Shown: positions 1-6,591, numbered from the stretch's first letter. The stretch: DNA of 9,436 bases from Kiritimatiellia bacterium (GCA_007133745.1 SLMC01000111.1:1-9436), one strand, 5' to 3'. The notes: a model not told the origin generated them from the letters alone. Numbers and translations are program-made.

Positions 1-618
1 CAGGATTCCGTTTTGGCCGACAAGCGGGTTCGCATCGAGAGCTTGCTCAAGCAGCAGGCAGCGGCGGACGAAGCGCCTCGGCAGGCGAAATCCGAGGCGC
101 CGGCCGCCGCGACGGCGGCGGCGTCCGCTTCGGCCGGTTCCGGGTTCAGCATGTCCGACGAGATGTCGTTCGCCTGGAACTTGTCGGAGGCGCGTCAAAT
201 CACGGAAGAGGAGTATTCGGGCATTGTTCAGGATCTGACGGAGATGTCGTCGTCCTCGGCGAGCACGGTTTCCGTGCTGCATGTTCTGGAACACCGCGGG
301 TTCAAGAACCTTGAAAAAATCGTAGCTTACGTTTCGGGCGAATGCAACGCCCCTTTCGTTTCGCTCTCGTCGTTTTCCGTCGGGAAGCAGGCGTTTTCGC
401 TGTTGCCGCAGGCTTTTATGCTGCGTCGCGGCGTGATGATCTTCGATTTGCTCGGGCAGGACGCCCTGGCGGTGATCATGAATCCCTACAACCAGGCGTT
501 GCAAAAGGAAGTCGAAGCCATGGCCGGCCGCACATGCCATTTTTTCATGACCCTGCCCACGGAATTCGACGCCGTTCTTTCGCGCGCCGCCGAAATTCTG
601 GCTCAGGAAGACGATTGA
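1..618 (+). CDS. MshEN / GspE N-terminal-domain protein, 5' end off the window
   Basis: The frame is open from base 1 to a TGA at 616-618, so the true start probably lies upstream; a TTG at 13 is the only early start codon I see and it lacks a clear ribosome binding site. Counting from that TTG (201 aa), residues about 15-45 are an Ala/Ser/Glu-rich flexible linker. Residues about 65-200 resemble the MshEN (T2SSE_N) domain that precedes the ATPase of type II secretion and type IV pilus motors, notably the segment ending in AVIMNPYNQALQKEVEAMAG and the final AAEIL helix. The protein stops there, without Walker motifs. MshEN domains can bind cyclic di-GMP, but the canonical RLG start of that motif is not evident around LHVLEHRGF. 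A role in a secretion or pilus assembly system is an inference from the domain; the missing upstream sequence could change the call. Confidence 0.7.
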   Translation, partial: QDSVLADKRVRIESLLKQQAAADEAPRQAKSEAPAAATAAASASAGSGFSMSDEMSFAWNLSEARQITEEEYSGIVQDLTEMSSSSASTVSVLHVLEHRGFKNLEKIVAYVSGECNAPFVSLSSFSVGKQAFSLLPQAFMLRRGVMIFDLLGQDALAVIMNPYNQALQKEVEAMAGRTCHFFMTLPTEFDAVLSRAAEILAQEDD

Positions 619-643
619 CGATGACGGGGCATCGCGGCGTTTT
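619..643 (+). terminator. weak hairpin in the convergent gap, possible terminator
   Basis: The 28-bp gap between the two convergent stops contains a CGATG (619-623) / CATCG (630-634) stem with a 6-nt loop, followed after four bases by GTTTT. It is the only hairpin in the gap that could end either transcript. The stem is short and the T-run only four bases, so this is a weak call. Confidence 0.2.
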
Positions 644-646
644 CGC

Positions 647-1297
647 TCAGAATTCGACACGCAACGCTGCGCCGAGCGTTATGGTGTTCCCATCGATATT
701 CTTGACGAGCTTGTCCAGAGGGGTCCATTTGGCGAACCGGTAATTGCCGCTCAAGTCCATATGGATGCGCGGGAAAATCTCGAAATCGAGTCCGGCCCGC
801 AGGATATAGAACGGATCGGCATCGAATGAGCCGTTCTCGTAGAAGATGCCGATTCCGGCGCCGGCGTAGAGCGTCGACCCGAGCAGCGCAAAAGCTTGCG
901 GGGCGAAAGCCGTGCCGTCCAGTCCCAGAAACCCGTCATGAAAGTATTCGATGTTGGCTTCAATTTTCCAGGGAGCCGCAGGTACGATCTGACAGGTCGC
1001 CAACCAGGCAAAGCTGTCTATGTCGATATTATTGCGCGAAATGTGTTTGACGGACCGCCAGTAATTGACGCCAAGCCCCATCCGATATTTCGTGTTGGAC
1101 CGCGCTTGCCGCATTAAGTCCTCTTCGTCGTGCGCGTCCTGCGCGAAGACGGGGTCGGCATCGGTCGGCTCGTCCTGCGCGAAAGGAGCCGTGTCGTCGT
1201 GCGCGTCCTGCGCGACGGGAGCCGTGTCGGCGGGCGCGTTTTGTGTCGGCAAAGCGATGCCCAGGATCATAGCCGTAAACATGGATGCTGTTTTCAT
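647..1297 (-). CDS. small outer-membrane beta-barrel protein with repeated acidic linker
   Basis: Start chosen at ATG 1297 (216 aa): it opens a signal peptide (MKTASMFTAMILGIALP) and has AAAGGG about 8 nt upstream. The frame stays open a further 80 codons upstream, but that stretch crosses the repeat-rich intergenic DNA and has no protein-like character. After the signal peptide, residues about 21-60 are an acidic, Ala/Gln/Asp-rich linker with AQDAHD repeated twice and a related AQDEPTDAD copy between. Residues about 70-216 alternate polar and aromatic/hydrophobic residues (YRMGLGVNYW, LYAGAGIGIFYENG, LSGNYRF) and end in ALRVEF; this pattern with a final Phe is the usual beta-signal for insertion by the BAM machinery. 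The size suggests a barrel of about eight strands, like OmpA/OmpW-type small barrels. Function and ligand unknown. It is transcribed alone, 351 bp after the SNF2 gene, and converges on the MshEN gene. Confidence 0.75.
   Translation of the reverse strand: MKTASMFTAMILGIALPTQNAPADTAPVAQDAHDDTAPFAQDEPTDADPVFAQDAHDEEDLMRQARSNTKYRMGLGVNYWRSVKHISRNNIDIDSFAWLATCQIVPAAPWKIEANIEYFHDGFLGLDGTAFAPQAFALLGSTLYAGAGIGIFYENGSFDADPFYILRAGLDFEIFPRIHMDLSGNYRFAKWTPLDKLVKNIDGNTITLGAALRVEF
1125..1215 (-). repeat. imperfect tandem duplication inside the barrel gene linker
   Basis: A 22-bp sequence beginning TCGTCGTGCGCG occurs identically at 1125-1146 and 1194-1215 (plus-strand reading), 69 bp apart and therefore in frame. 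A third, diverged copy with the CGTCCTGCGCGA core lies between them near 1171. On the coding strand they encode the AQDAHD(D/E) linker copies. The near-identity at DNA level suggests recent slippage or duplication in a length-tolerant linker. Confidence 0.75.
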
Positions 1298-1389
1298 GCC
1301 TTTTTCCCTTTCGCTGGCGAGTTTGTTGCCGATAGTTTCGAGTTGAACGCCGATCGTCGACAAGCGACACGTGCGCTGTACAGATGGGG

Positions 1390-1417
1390 AAAGTACCAGA
1401 ACAGCATGGTGTTGCAA
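1390..1417 (-). promoter_or_regulatory. weak sigma70-type promoter candidate for the small barrel gene
   Basis: Read on the minus strand, TTGCAA (1417-1412) is followed after 16 bp by TACTTT (1395-1390), which is preceded by TG one base away as in an extended -10. Matches to consensus are only partial. It would give a leader of about 85 nt. The TTGCAA sits within the palindrome TGTTGCAACA (1410-1419), which could be an operator. Confidence 0.25.
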
Positions 1418-1471
1418 CAAAAAAACGCAAGATTTTTCTATGGCCGCAAAACCCGGTTGGATTTGCCTAAG

Positions 1472-1486
1472 GCGGGCTCCGCCCGC
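1472..1486. repeat. GC-rich perfect hairpin (GCGGGC-TCC-GCCCGC)
   Basis: A 6-bp perfect stem, GCGGGC at 1472-1477 and GCCCGC at 1481-1486, with a 3-nt loop TCC. It stands 7 bp from the long CACA/TGTG palindrome. Short GC-rich hairpins like this are typical of dispersed REP-type intergenic repeats, but dispersal cannot be tested in one window. It is not followed by a T-run on either strand, so it is a poor intrinsic terminator. Confidence 0.55.
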
Positions 1487-1493
1487 AAGCCAA

Positions 1494-1565
1494 GTGTGTG
1501 GGTATGTGGGTTTGGGAGTATGTGAGTTTTCCCTCACACACTCACGTACTCACACACTCACAAAC
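1494..1565. repeat. imperfect palindrome built of 8-bp CYCACAYA-type tandem units
   Basis: The right arm is four consecutive 8-bp units: CTCACACA (1533-1540), CTCACGTA (1541-1548), CTCACACA (1549-1556) and CTCACAAA (1557-1564). The left arm (1495-1526), read on the other strand, is four related units: CTCACATA, CTCCCAAA, CCCACATA, CCCACACA. A 6-nt loop, TTTTCC (1527-1532), separates the arms. With the bounding G1494/C1565 pair the arms are 33 nt each and 25 of 33 positions pair perfectly; several of the other eight would be G-U pairs in RNA. The regular period and symmetry argue against chance low-complexity sequence. No adjacent gene explains it; it may be a non-coding satellite or REP-like element. 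Confidence 0.8.
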
Positions 1566-1610
1566 AATCACGCATCCTATTTCTTGTTTTTTTCGCAGGA
1601 CAGCGTGATT
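1566..1610. repeat. 8-bp inverted repeat AATCACGC / GCGTGATT
   Basis: AATCACGC (1566-1573) abuts the end of the long palindrome and is matched by GCGTGATT (1603-1610), with a 29-nt interior containing a seven-T run (1587-1593). On the minus strand it lies about 40 bp past the SNF2 stop and is followed by the T-containing ATTGTTTGTG, so it could contribute to 3' end formation. The long loop makes it an unusual terminator. Confidence 0.45.
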
Positions 1611-1648
1611 AAGGCGCTAAAGTGGTGCAGGCGTCCCGCAATGAAGGA

Positions 1649-4600
1649 TTACAGCGTCAGAATCTCCTGGATGTCGTTCCATGAGAGCGATCGCATGACG
1701 GCCGTGTCGGAAGCGAGCGTGGCGTCGATCACGGCCTGTTTCCGTTTCTGAAGCGCGAGCACTTTTTCCTCGACGGTGTTGCGCGTGATCAGCTTGAGGC
1801 AATAGACGGTTTTTTTCTGGCCGATCCGATGGGCGCGGTCGGTGGCCTGGTCCTCGACGGCGGGGTTCCACCACGGGTCGAAATGGACGACCGTGTCCGC
1901 GCCGGTCAGGTTCAGGCCGACCCCGCCGGCCTTGAGGCTGATCAGGAAGACGGGGATGGTCTTGTCGGTGTTGAAGGTCTTGACTTCGTCGAGCCGGTTG
2001 CGGGTGGCCCCGTCCAGGTAGCAGTGGCGGATGGCGCGCGATTCGAGCTCGGCTTGGAGAATTTTGAGCATGGAGACGAACTGGCTGAAGACCAGGACGC
2101 GGTGGTTGCCGTCCATGGCTTCGTCGAGCAGCTCGAAGAACAAGTCCAGTTTGGCGGACGGGTAGCGCGGCTTGAGTCCCGGCAGTTTAAGCAGGTTCAG
2201 GTGGCAGCAGACCTGGCGCAGTCGCAGCAGGGTGGCCAGAATTTCCATGCGGGCCCTGGGAAAGCCGCGGGCGGCGACCAGATCGCCGATTTTTCGGCGA
2301 GACGTCTTAAGGATTTCTTCGTAGACCAGCCGCTGATCGGCGGTCAGCGAGCACGAGGCAATTTTCAGTATTTTCCCGGGCAAATCCTTGGCGACATGTT
2401 TCTTGAGCCTGCGCAGCAGGAACGGATGGAGTTTGCGGCGCAACTTGGTTTGGGCGATGTCGCCGTCGGGATCGGCTCGGGAAATAGGCAGTTCGTATTT
2501 CTGACGGAAACTGTCGTGCCGCCCCAGAAAACCCGGCATCAGGAAATCCATGATGGACCACAGATCGGACACGCTGTTTTCGACCGGGGTGCCGGTCAGG
2601 ACCAGCTTGCGGTCGGCTCGCAGGCTTTTGGCGGCGACGGCGTTTTGGGTGGAGCGGTTTTTGATGTGCTGCGCTTCGTCGAGGACAATGGCGGAAAAAG
2701 ACTGCTCGACATAGGCGTCCAGATCCCGGCGGAGAATGGCGTAGGAGGTGATGGCGATATCCGCTTCGGGCAGGTGCGCCCGCTTGGTCTGGCGGTCGGA
2801 GCCGGTCAGGACGAGCGGGGTCATGTCGGGCACGAAGACGGCGGCCTCCTCGGCCCAGTTGTCGACCAAGCTGGTCGGACAGACGATCAGGACAGGTTTG
2901 CGTTCGGCGGGCGGGCTTTGCGCGCGCCGGAACTGGAGCCAGGCGAGGGTCTGCACCGTTTTGCCCAAGCCCATCTCGTCGGCGAGAATGCCGCTGAATC
3001 CGTGCCTGTCGAGAAAGCACAGCCAGTCGACGCCTTCTTTCTGGTAGGGGCGCAAGGTGGCGTCCATGCGCGGATCGAGCGCGACGGGTTCGATTTTCGC
3101 CTGACGGTTGTATTGCATGGCGCGTGTACGCCACGACGGGGTGTCTTCGACATCCACGCCGTCGAGGGCGTCGAGCGAGGATTTGACGAAGGGCGCGTAC
3201 ATGTCGGGCAGCCGGAAATGGCCGGGCTGGTCCGCTTCGCCCGCGGCGCAGTCGGCGAACACGTCGTTCATGGATTCGACGGCGTCGGAATCGATCAGGA
3301 TAAAGCGACCGCTCCGTTCCATGAAGGCTTCGCCTTTGCGAAGGGCGAGCTGGATGTCGGCGGGCGAGAGGCTTTGGCCGCGTCCGTCCTCGAAGTCGAA
3401 ACCGACATCGAACCAGGCCTGGCCGGACGATTCGGCGACATGAACCACGGGCGTGGCGAAATCGAGCGATTCCATAAACGGGCCTACCCGTCCGGCCAGG
3501 TCGACCTGCCAGCCGCGCCGCCGCAGGGCCGGCAGCCGGGATCCGAGGAAGTTGAGCACGTTGCGCCGGCCTACGATAGGGGCGAGCGCGTCGCCTGTTT
3601 CGCCGGCGAAGCCGGTATCGGCCAAACGGGCCAGCGCTTTTTTTTCCAGAGCCGTGTTGCGCGCGGTGTAGCGCATCAGGTCGTCCTGATCCGGCAGGGC
3701 GAATCCGTCGCGCACGTCGGGCTTGGCCGCGACCAGCTCGATATCTTCATAGCGGGCGTAGAGCGTGGCGGCCAGCGAGGCCGGACTGCCCTTGACAGCG
3801 AGCCGGAATTTCGGGACGCCGGGCTCGATGGCGAACATGTCGGGCGCCAACTCGGTTTCGAGTCGCGCGATTTTTTCCAGGTGCGGAAGTTCGCGAAGCA
3901 GGAAATGGACGACGCTGTCGCGCGGAATGCGGACGGGAGCTTCGTAGACCGCGTGGTAGGGGATCGGCAGCGGGTTTTCAAGGGGCCAGAAATGGTTTGC
4001 GGCGCAGATCCAGACTTGACGGCCGGCGGCCAGAACCAGCGGCGGGTTCCCGTTCTCGTTCGGGAAAGGCAGCTCGGTGTGGGCCGAGAGCGTTAGCGCG
4101 CCGGTATCGGGATCCAATCCGATTTTAAGGAAGGTGACGAGGGGTGTTTTGCTGATCGTGACGGGCGGACCGGCTTCCCGTTCGATCGACCGCCCTTCGT
4201 GCAGGCGGAGGATGTTGGCGAAATCGAATGGCGTCAGATCGAGTCGTCCGCGCGCGGGACCCTCGGAGATGTCTTCCAGAACGAAGAGCAGATTTTCATC
4301 GAATTTGCCGAGTGCCACGGGCGTGGCTGCTGGGACTTGATCGAGCGGCATCCGTTGGCCGCGGCATTCGAGCGCGCAGAGAACGGGCACGGCGTCGCGG
4401 CGGCAGCCGTTTTCCCAGTCGCGGGCCAGGATGACGCGCACGGCGGCGTTCAGCGCGTTCGGCTCGCCGGGTTTCGCGCGGCGAAGGTAGCGGGATTCGT
4501 CGATGGCGCCGACTCGGGATGCGCGGCGCTGTTCCTCGAAATGCTTGCGTTCCCGCAGCGGATCGGCGGCTCTTTGCACCAGCGTCAGCGCCAGGGCGAT

Positions 4601-4849
4601 GACATGGGCGCAGACCATGCCCCGTTCCCGGTTGGTGTAGCAGGGGCATCGGTTTTCGACGTTGCCGTCCGGGAGAATACGCAGCGAGGTCCGCAACGCG
4701 CGGTTGTTCCAGAGGATGGCGCCTTTCACGACGGGCGGGTCGTAGACGGCGTCCAGCACGCCGTCCCGCTTCACGAGATTCTCGGCGTCGCGTACCGCTT
4801 GCGCGCCGGCCCAGTCGACCAGCGTTTTTCGGGTGAAGGGAATATCCAT
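1649..4849 (-). CDS. SWIM zinc-finger SNF2-family DNA-dependent ATPase (Swi2/Snf2, superfamily 2)
   Basis: A large ATPase of the bacterial SNF2/HepA group, expected to translocate on double-stranded DNA and remodel protein-DNA or transcription complexes in the cytoplasm. Counting from ATG 4849 (1066 aa), a SWIM zinc finger is visible at C68-x-C70 ... C80-x-H82. A long middle region (about 100-590) resembles the SNF2-associated domain only loosely. The ATPase core follows: DEMGLGKT (624-631, Walker A Lys 630), DEAQ (724-727, motif II), LTGTPVEN (motif III), then in the second lobe a GGVGLNL motif V and QATDRAHRIGQ (1001-1011) with the motif VI arginine finger. All key motifs look intact. A TTG at 4876 would add nine residues and overlap the preceding gene by 17 bp; ATG 4849 is preferred, leaving a 10-bp gap. 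It is the last gene of the GH130 operon. The family call is secure; the cellular target is unknown. Confidence 0.93.
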   Translation of the reverse strand: MDIPFTRKTLVDWAGAQAVRDAENLVKRDGVLDAVYDPPVVKGAILWNNRALRTSLRILPDGNVENRCPCYTNRERGMVCAHVIALALTLVQRAADPLRERKHFEEQRRASRVGAIDESRYLRRAKPGEPNALNAAVRVILARDWENGCRRDAVPVLCALECRGQRMPLDQVPAATPVALGKFDENLLFVLEDISEGPARGRLDLTPFDFANILRLHEGRSIEREAGPPVTISKTPLVTFLKIGLDPDTGALTLSAHTELPFPNENGNPPLVLAAGRQVWICAANHFWPLENPLPIPYHAVYEAPVRIPRDSVVHFLLRELPHLEKIARLETELAPDMFAIEPGVPKFRLAVKGSPASLAATLYARYEDIELVAAKPDVRDGFALPDQDDLMRYTARNTALEKKALARLADTGFAGETGDALAPIVGRRNVLNFLGSRLPALRRRGWQVDLAGRVGPFMESLDFATPVVHVAESSGQAWFDVGFDFEDGRGQSLSPADIQLALRKGEAFMERSGRFILIDSDAVESMNDVFADCAAGEADQPGHFRLPDMYAPFVKSSLDALDGVDVEDTPSWRTRAMQYNRQAKIEPVALDPRMDATLRPYQKEGVDWLCFLDRHGFSGILADEMGLGKTVQTLAWLQFRRAQSPPAERKPVLIVCPTSLVDNWAEEAAVFVPDMTPLVLTGSDRQTKRAHLPEADIAITSYAILRRDLDAYVEQSFSAIVLDEAQHIKNRSTQNAVAAKSLRADRKLVLTGTPVENSVSDLWSIMDFLMPGFLGRHDSFRQKYELPISRADPDGDIAQTKLRRKLHPFLLRRLKKHVAKDLPGKILKIASCSLTADQRLVYEEILKTSRRKIGDLVAARGFPRARMEILATLLRLRQVCCHLNLLKLPGLKPRYPSAKLDLFFELLDEAMDGNHRVLVFSQFVSMLKILQAELESRAIRHCYLDGATRNRLDEVKTFNTDKTIPVFLISLKAGGVGLNLTGADTVVHFDPWWNPAVEDQATDRAHRIGQKKTVYCLKLITRNTVEEKVLALQKRKQAVIDATLASDTAVMRSLSWNDIQEILTL

Positions 4850-4859
4850 GGACCGTTCG

Positions 4860-5456
4860 CTAAGGCAATGTTTCAAGGGCCGGTTCGATCAGTTCGCGGT
4901 AGAGTCGGTCGGCTTCGGCTTCGTCGATGCCCGACCGCCCGGCAATACGCGGGCGTGTCGCGCCTTTCATGCCGCCGAGCGCGAAGCGGTACAGTCCGTT
5001 TCTGTTGGGATCCTTGTTGGTTCGGGCTTTTTCGATGACGGCTTTTACGACGGCCTCGTCGCGCATGACGGTCAACATGCGCGTGGAGAAGGAAAAGGTT
5101 TCGTTGCGGTCCATGCCGTCAAGCAGGGCGGGGATCGCCAGGCTCCAGAGCCGCTGAATTTGAAGTTCCGATTCGTTGCGGTCGCGCGGCGAAGCAGCGG
5201 CGGCGATGGCGGCGGCAACGACTTGGTTCAGTGTTTTCCGATCCTGGTCGGTCAAGACGACCGTTCCGGCAATGGCTCGGTCGCCTAGCGCGCTCGCCGC
5301 CTGTTCGCGGACGGCTTTATCCCGGGACGTGGCCAACTGACGAACGCGTTCGGCATCGGAAATTTCCGGCGTCTTGTCGTCGGCGAAGCCCGGTCCGAGA
5401 CCGGACGAACTCAACCAGATCGCGCCCGTCAACGCCATGCACACCCATGCTTTCAT
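4860..5456 (-). CDS. secreted helical protein of unknown function
   Basis: I do not recognise the family. Start chosen at ATG 5456, giving 198 aa; it overlaps the GH130 stop in an ATGA, has AAAGGA 9 nt upstream, and begins a classical signal peptide (MKAWVCMALTGAIWL...), with likely cleavage near GFA25-DDK. The frame runs 23 codons further upstream inside GH130, but without signal-peptide character. The mature part is charged and predicted largely alpha-helical; residues about 34-62 (AERVRQLATSRDKAVREQAASALG) read like a single HEAT/ARM-type repeat, and an Ala-rich helix follows at about 78-90. There are no mature-part cysteines and no catalytic motif I can name. Tight coupling to GH130 suggests co-regulation and perhaps an envelope role linked to glycan use; the SNF2 gene follows 10 bp later. 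Confidence 0.75.
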   Translation of the reverse strand: MKAWVCMALTGAIWLSSSGLGPGFADDKTPEISDAERVRQLATSRDKAVREQAASALGDRAIAGTVVLTDQDRKTLNQVVAAAIAAAASPRDRNESELQIQRLWSLAIPALLDGMDRNETFSFSTRMLTVMRDEAVVKAVIEKARTNKDPNRNGLYRFALGGMKGATRPRIAGRSGIDEAEADRLYRELIEPALETLP

Positions 5457-6463
5457 CGGGTCGCGTCCTTTCGCGGCGATGTGCAGAGCGCCAGAAGATC
5501 GTCCACATGGGCGGTGGCCAGGCATTCCACCGTGTCGGCCGCGCCGTAGTAGAGCTTGACTTCGCCGGAGTCCTCCAGAACCATGCCGCCGGGAAAGATG
5601 ACGTTGTTTCTGAGACCGCCCGATATTTCATAGGGGGCTTCCGGGGCGAGCAGCGGAGTTTTGCACATGCCGATCACCTCCCAGGGCTTGTCGAGGTCGA
5701 GCAGCATGATGCCGGCCGTGTAGCGCTTTTTCCAGGTCTTTTCCCAGCCGTTCTTGCCGCGATCCGGATCCAGGTCGACGGCGTGAAAGGAGGTCAGCCA
5801 GCCGCGCGGCGTCTTGACGGGGGGGGCGGCGGGTCCGACCTTGTTGTTCGCGAAAGGCACGTCTTCGACGGCGAACACCAGACGCGAGTCGCCCCAATAG
5901 GCCAGATCGGGCGAGCAGGACAGCCAGGTGTCGAACCGGTCGCGTCCGCCCCGACTGTAGACGGGAAACGGTCGCTCGAGGCGGATGTACCGTCCGCCGA
6001 TCTTCTCGGGAAACAGGACCATGTTGCGGTTGTCGGGCACGGAGAGCGAGAGCACGTCGAAGTTTTCGAAATCGTCCGTGACGGCGATTCCGCCACGCAG
6101 GCCGTGCCGGGTATCCAGCGCGAAGCACATGTAGCAGCGGCCGTCGATAACGGTCAGGCGCGGATCGTAAGCCCGAATGTTCTCCTCGTCGCCCATGGCG
6201 AAACAGGGCTTGCCGGTCACGGTCCAGTGTATGCCGTCGTCGCTATAGGCCAGCCCGAGATTGACGCCCGCGAGTCGGCCTTCGGGCTTGTCGTAGAAGT
6301 CGTTGCGAAAAACCATGACATATCGGCCCTGAAACTTGCAGATGCCGGCATTGTACACCAGTGTGGCCTGATAGGGCACGTCCTTGGCCGACAGTACAGG
6401 GTTGGCCGGATGGCGTTGAATGACGGAACTGGAAACGAGCGGACCGATAACGGATGGCAGCAT
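5453..6463 (-). CDS. GH130 family beta-mannoside phosphorylase / glycosidase
   Basis: Member of glycoside hydrolase family 130, five-bladed beta-propeller enzymes that mostly phosphorolyse beta-mannosides (for example mannosyl-glucose, mannosyl-GlcNAc or beta-mannooligosaccharides) to mannose 1-phosphate; some subfamilies hydrolyse instead. Start chosen at ATG 6463 (336 aa) because AAGGAG sits 7 nt upstream; an ATG at 6487 in the same frame has no such site. Family landmarks: HPANPVLSAKDVPY (18-31), VYNAGICKFQGRYVMVFRND (36-55), YSDDGIHW (73-80), AYDPRLT (98-104; the Asp of this DPR motif corresponds to the proposed general acid of characterised members), LFPEKIGGRY (150-159), PPVKTPRGWL (214-223), PYEISGG (277-283) and LYYGAADT (304-311). 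No signal peptide, so probably cytoplasmic. Length is normal for the family. First gene of a three-gene operon, divergent from the exopolysaccharide genes. The exact substrate cannot be read from the sequence. Confidence 0.93.
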   Translation of the reverse strand: MLPSVIGPLVSSSVIQRHPANPVLSAKDVPYQATLVYNAGICKFQGRYVMVFRNDFYDKPEGRLAGVNLGLAYSDDGIHWTVTGKPCFAMGDEENIRAYDPRLTVIDGRCYMCFALDTRHGLRGGIAVTDDFENFDVLSLSVPDNRNMVLFPEKIGGRYIRLERPFPVYSRGGRDRFDTWLSCSPDLAYWGDSRLVFAVEDVPFANNKVGPAAPPVKTPRGWLTSFHAVDLDPDRGKNGWEKTWKKRYTAGIMLLDLDKPWEVIGMCKTPLLAPEAPYEISGGLRNNVIFPGGMVLEDSGEVKLYYGAADTVECLATAHVDDLLALCTSPRKDATR

Positions 6464-6470
6464 GGCGGAA

Positions 6471-6476
6471 CTCCTT
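6471..6476 (-). promoter_or_regulatory. strong ribosome binding site deciding the GH130 start
   Basis: AAGGAG on the minus strand lies 7 nt before ATG 6463. It lies inside the frame that begins at the alternative ATG 6487, and so argues for the shorter protein. Confidence 0.8.
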
Positions 6477-6490
6477 GTCAATGTCATATA

Positions 6491-6509
6491 CCACCGGTTC
6501 CACCGGTGG
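6491..6509. promoter_or_regulatory. dyad / direct-repeat operator candidate in the GH130 leader
   Basis: The 19-bp CCACCGGTTCCACCGGTGG has perfect 7-bp arms, CCACCGG (6491-6497) and CCGGTGG (6503-6509), around a 5-bp centre. It also contains the direct repeat CCACCGGT twice (6491-6498 and 6500-6507) and the 10-bp palindrome CCACCGGTGG (6500-6509). It lies 28-46 bp upstream of the GH130 start codon. A CG-centred palindrome beside a sugar-enzyme operon is what a LacI-type regulator site would look like, but no regulator gene is in view. It could also fold as an mRNA hairpin upstream of the ribosome binding site. Confidence 0.5.
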
Positions 6510-6528
6510 CGCTGATTAACACTGGAGA

Positions 6529-6557
6529 CGTATGCCGTTTCGGCAGGTGTTCGTCAA
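6529..6557 (-). promoter_or_regulatory. weak promoter candidate for the GH130 operon
   Basis: On the minus strand TTGACG (6557-6552) is a good -35, and after 17 bp there is CATACG (6534-6529), which is a poor -10. The hairpin GCCG-TTT-CGGC (6534-6544) falls at the spacer. If used, the dyad at 6491-6509 would lie just downstream of the start of transcription. Confidence 0.25.
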
Positions 6558-6591
6558 GCCAAAAAAAACGCTGGAAATGTCTTTATTAGGG

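Larger units (their letters stand above)
1298..1648. other. 351-bp intergenic region, repeat-rich, no gene
   Basis: This lies between the SNF2 gene stop and the small-barrel start, both on the minus strand. The SNF2-proximal two-fifths (1472-1610) hold three inverted repeats: a GC-rich hairpin, a CACA/TGTG-type long palindrome and an 8-bp inverted repeat, annotated separately. The barrel-proximal part (1298-1440) has a perfect 10-bp palindrome TGTTGCAACA at 1410-1419 beside an A-run, and a weak promoter candidate. I see no convincing coding sequence and no strong T-tailed intrinsic terminator for the SNF2 operon; the inverted repeats may serve that purpose. Confidence 0.6.

Noticed and set aside
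1472..1486. An intrinsic terminator of the SNF2 operon
   Set aside because: The hairpin is GC-rich, but no T-run follows it on the minus strand and it lies more than 160 bp past the stop.
1298..1537. An 80-codon N-terminal extension of the small barrel protein
   Set aside because: It would be read through the intergenic repeats, lacks a ribosome binding site and would bury the signal peptide that begins at 1297.
1494..1565. A CRISPR array
   Set aside because: The units are 8 bp long, contiguous and arranged in two opposite orientations, with no spacers and no cas genes.
1829..4096. A 755-codon plus-strand open frame opposite the SNF2 gene
   Set aside because: It is wholly antisense to a gene with every SNF2 motif intact. 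Its translation is Gly/Val/Gln/Asp-rich with no recognisable domain, as expected for a GC-rich antisense frame.
5231..6589. A 452-codon plus-strand open frame opposite GH130
   Set aside because: It crosses both the secreted-protein gene and GH130, which have strong family or signal-peptide support and proper ribosome binding sites.
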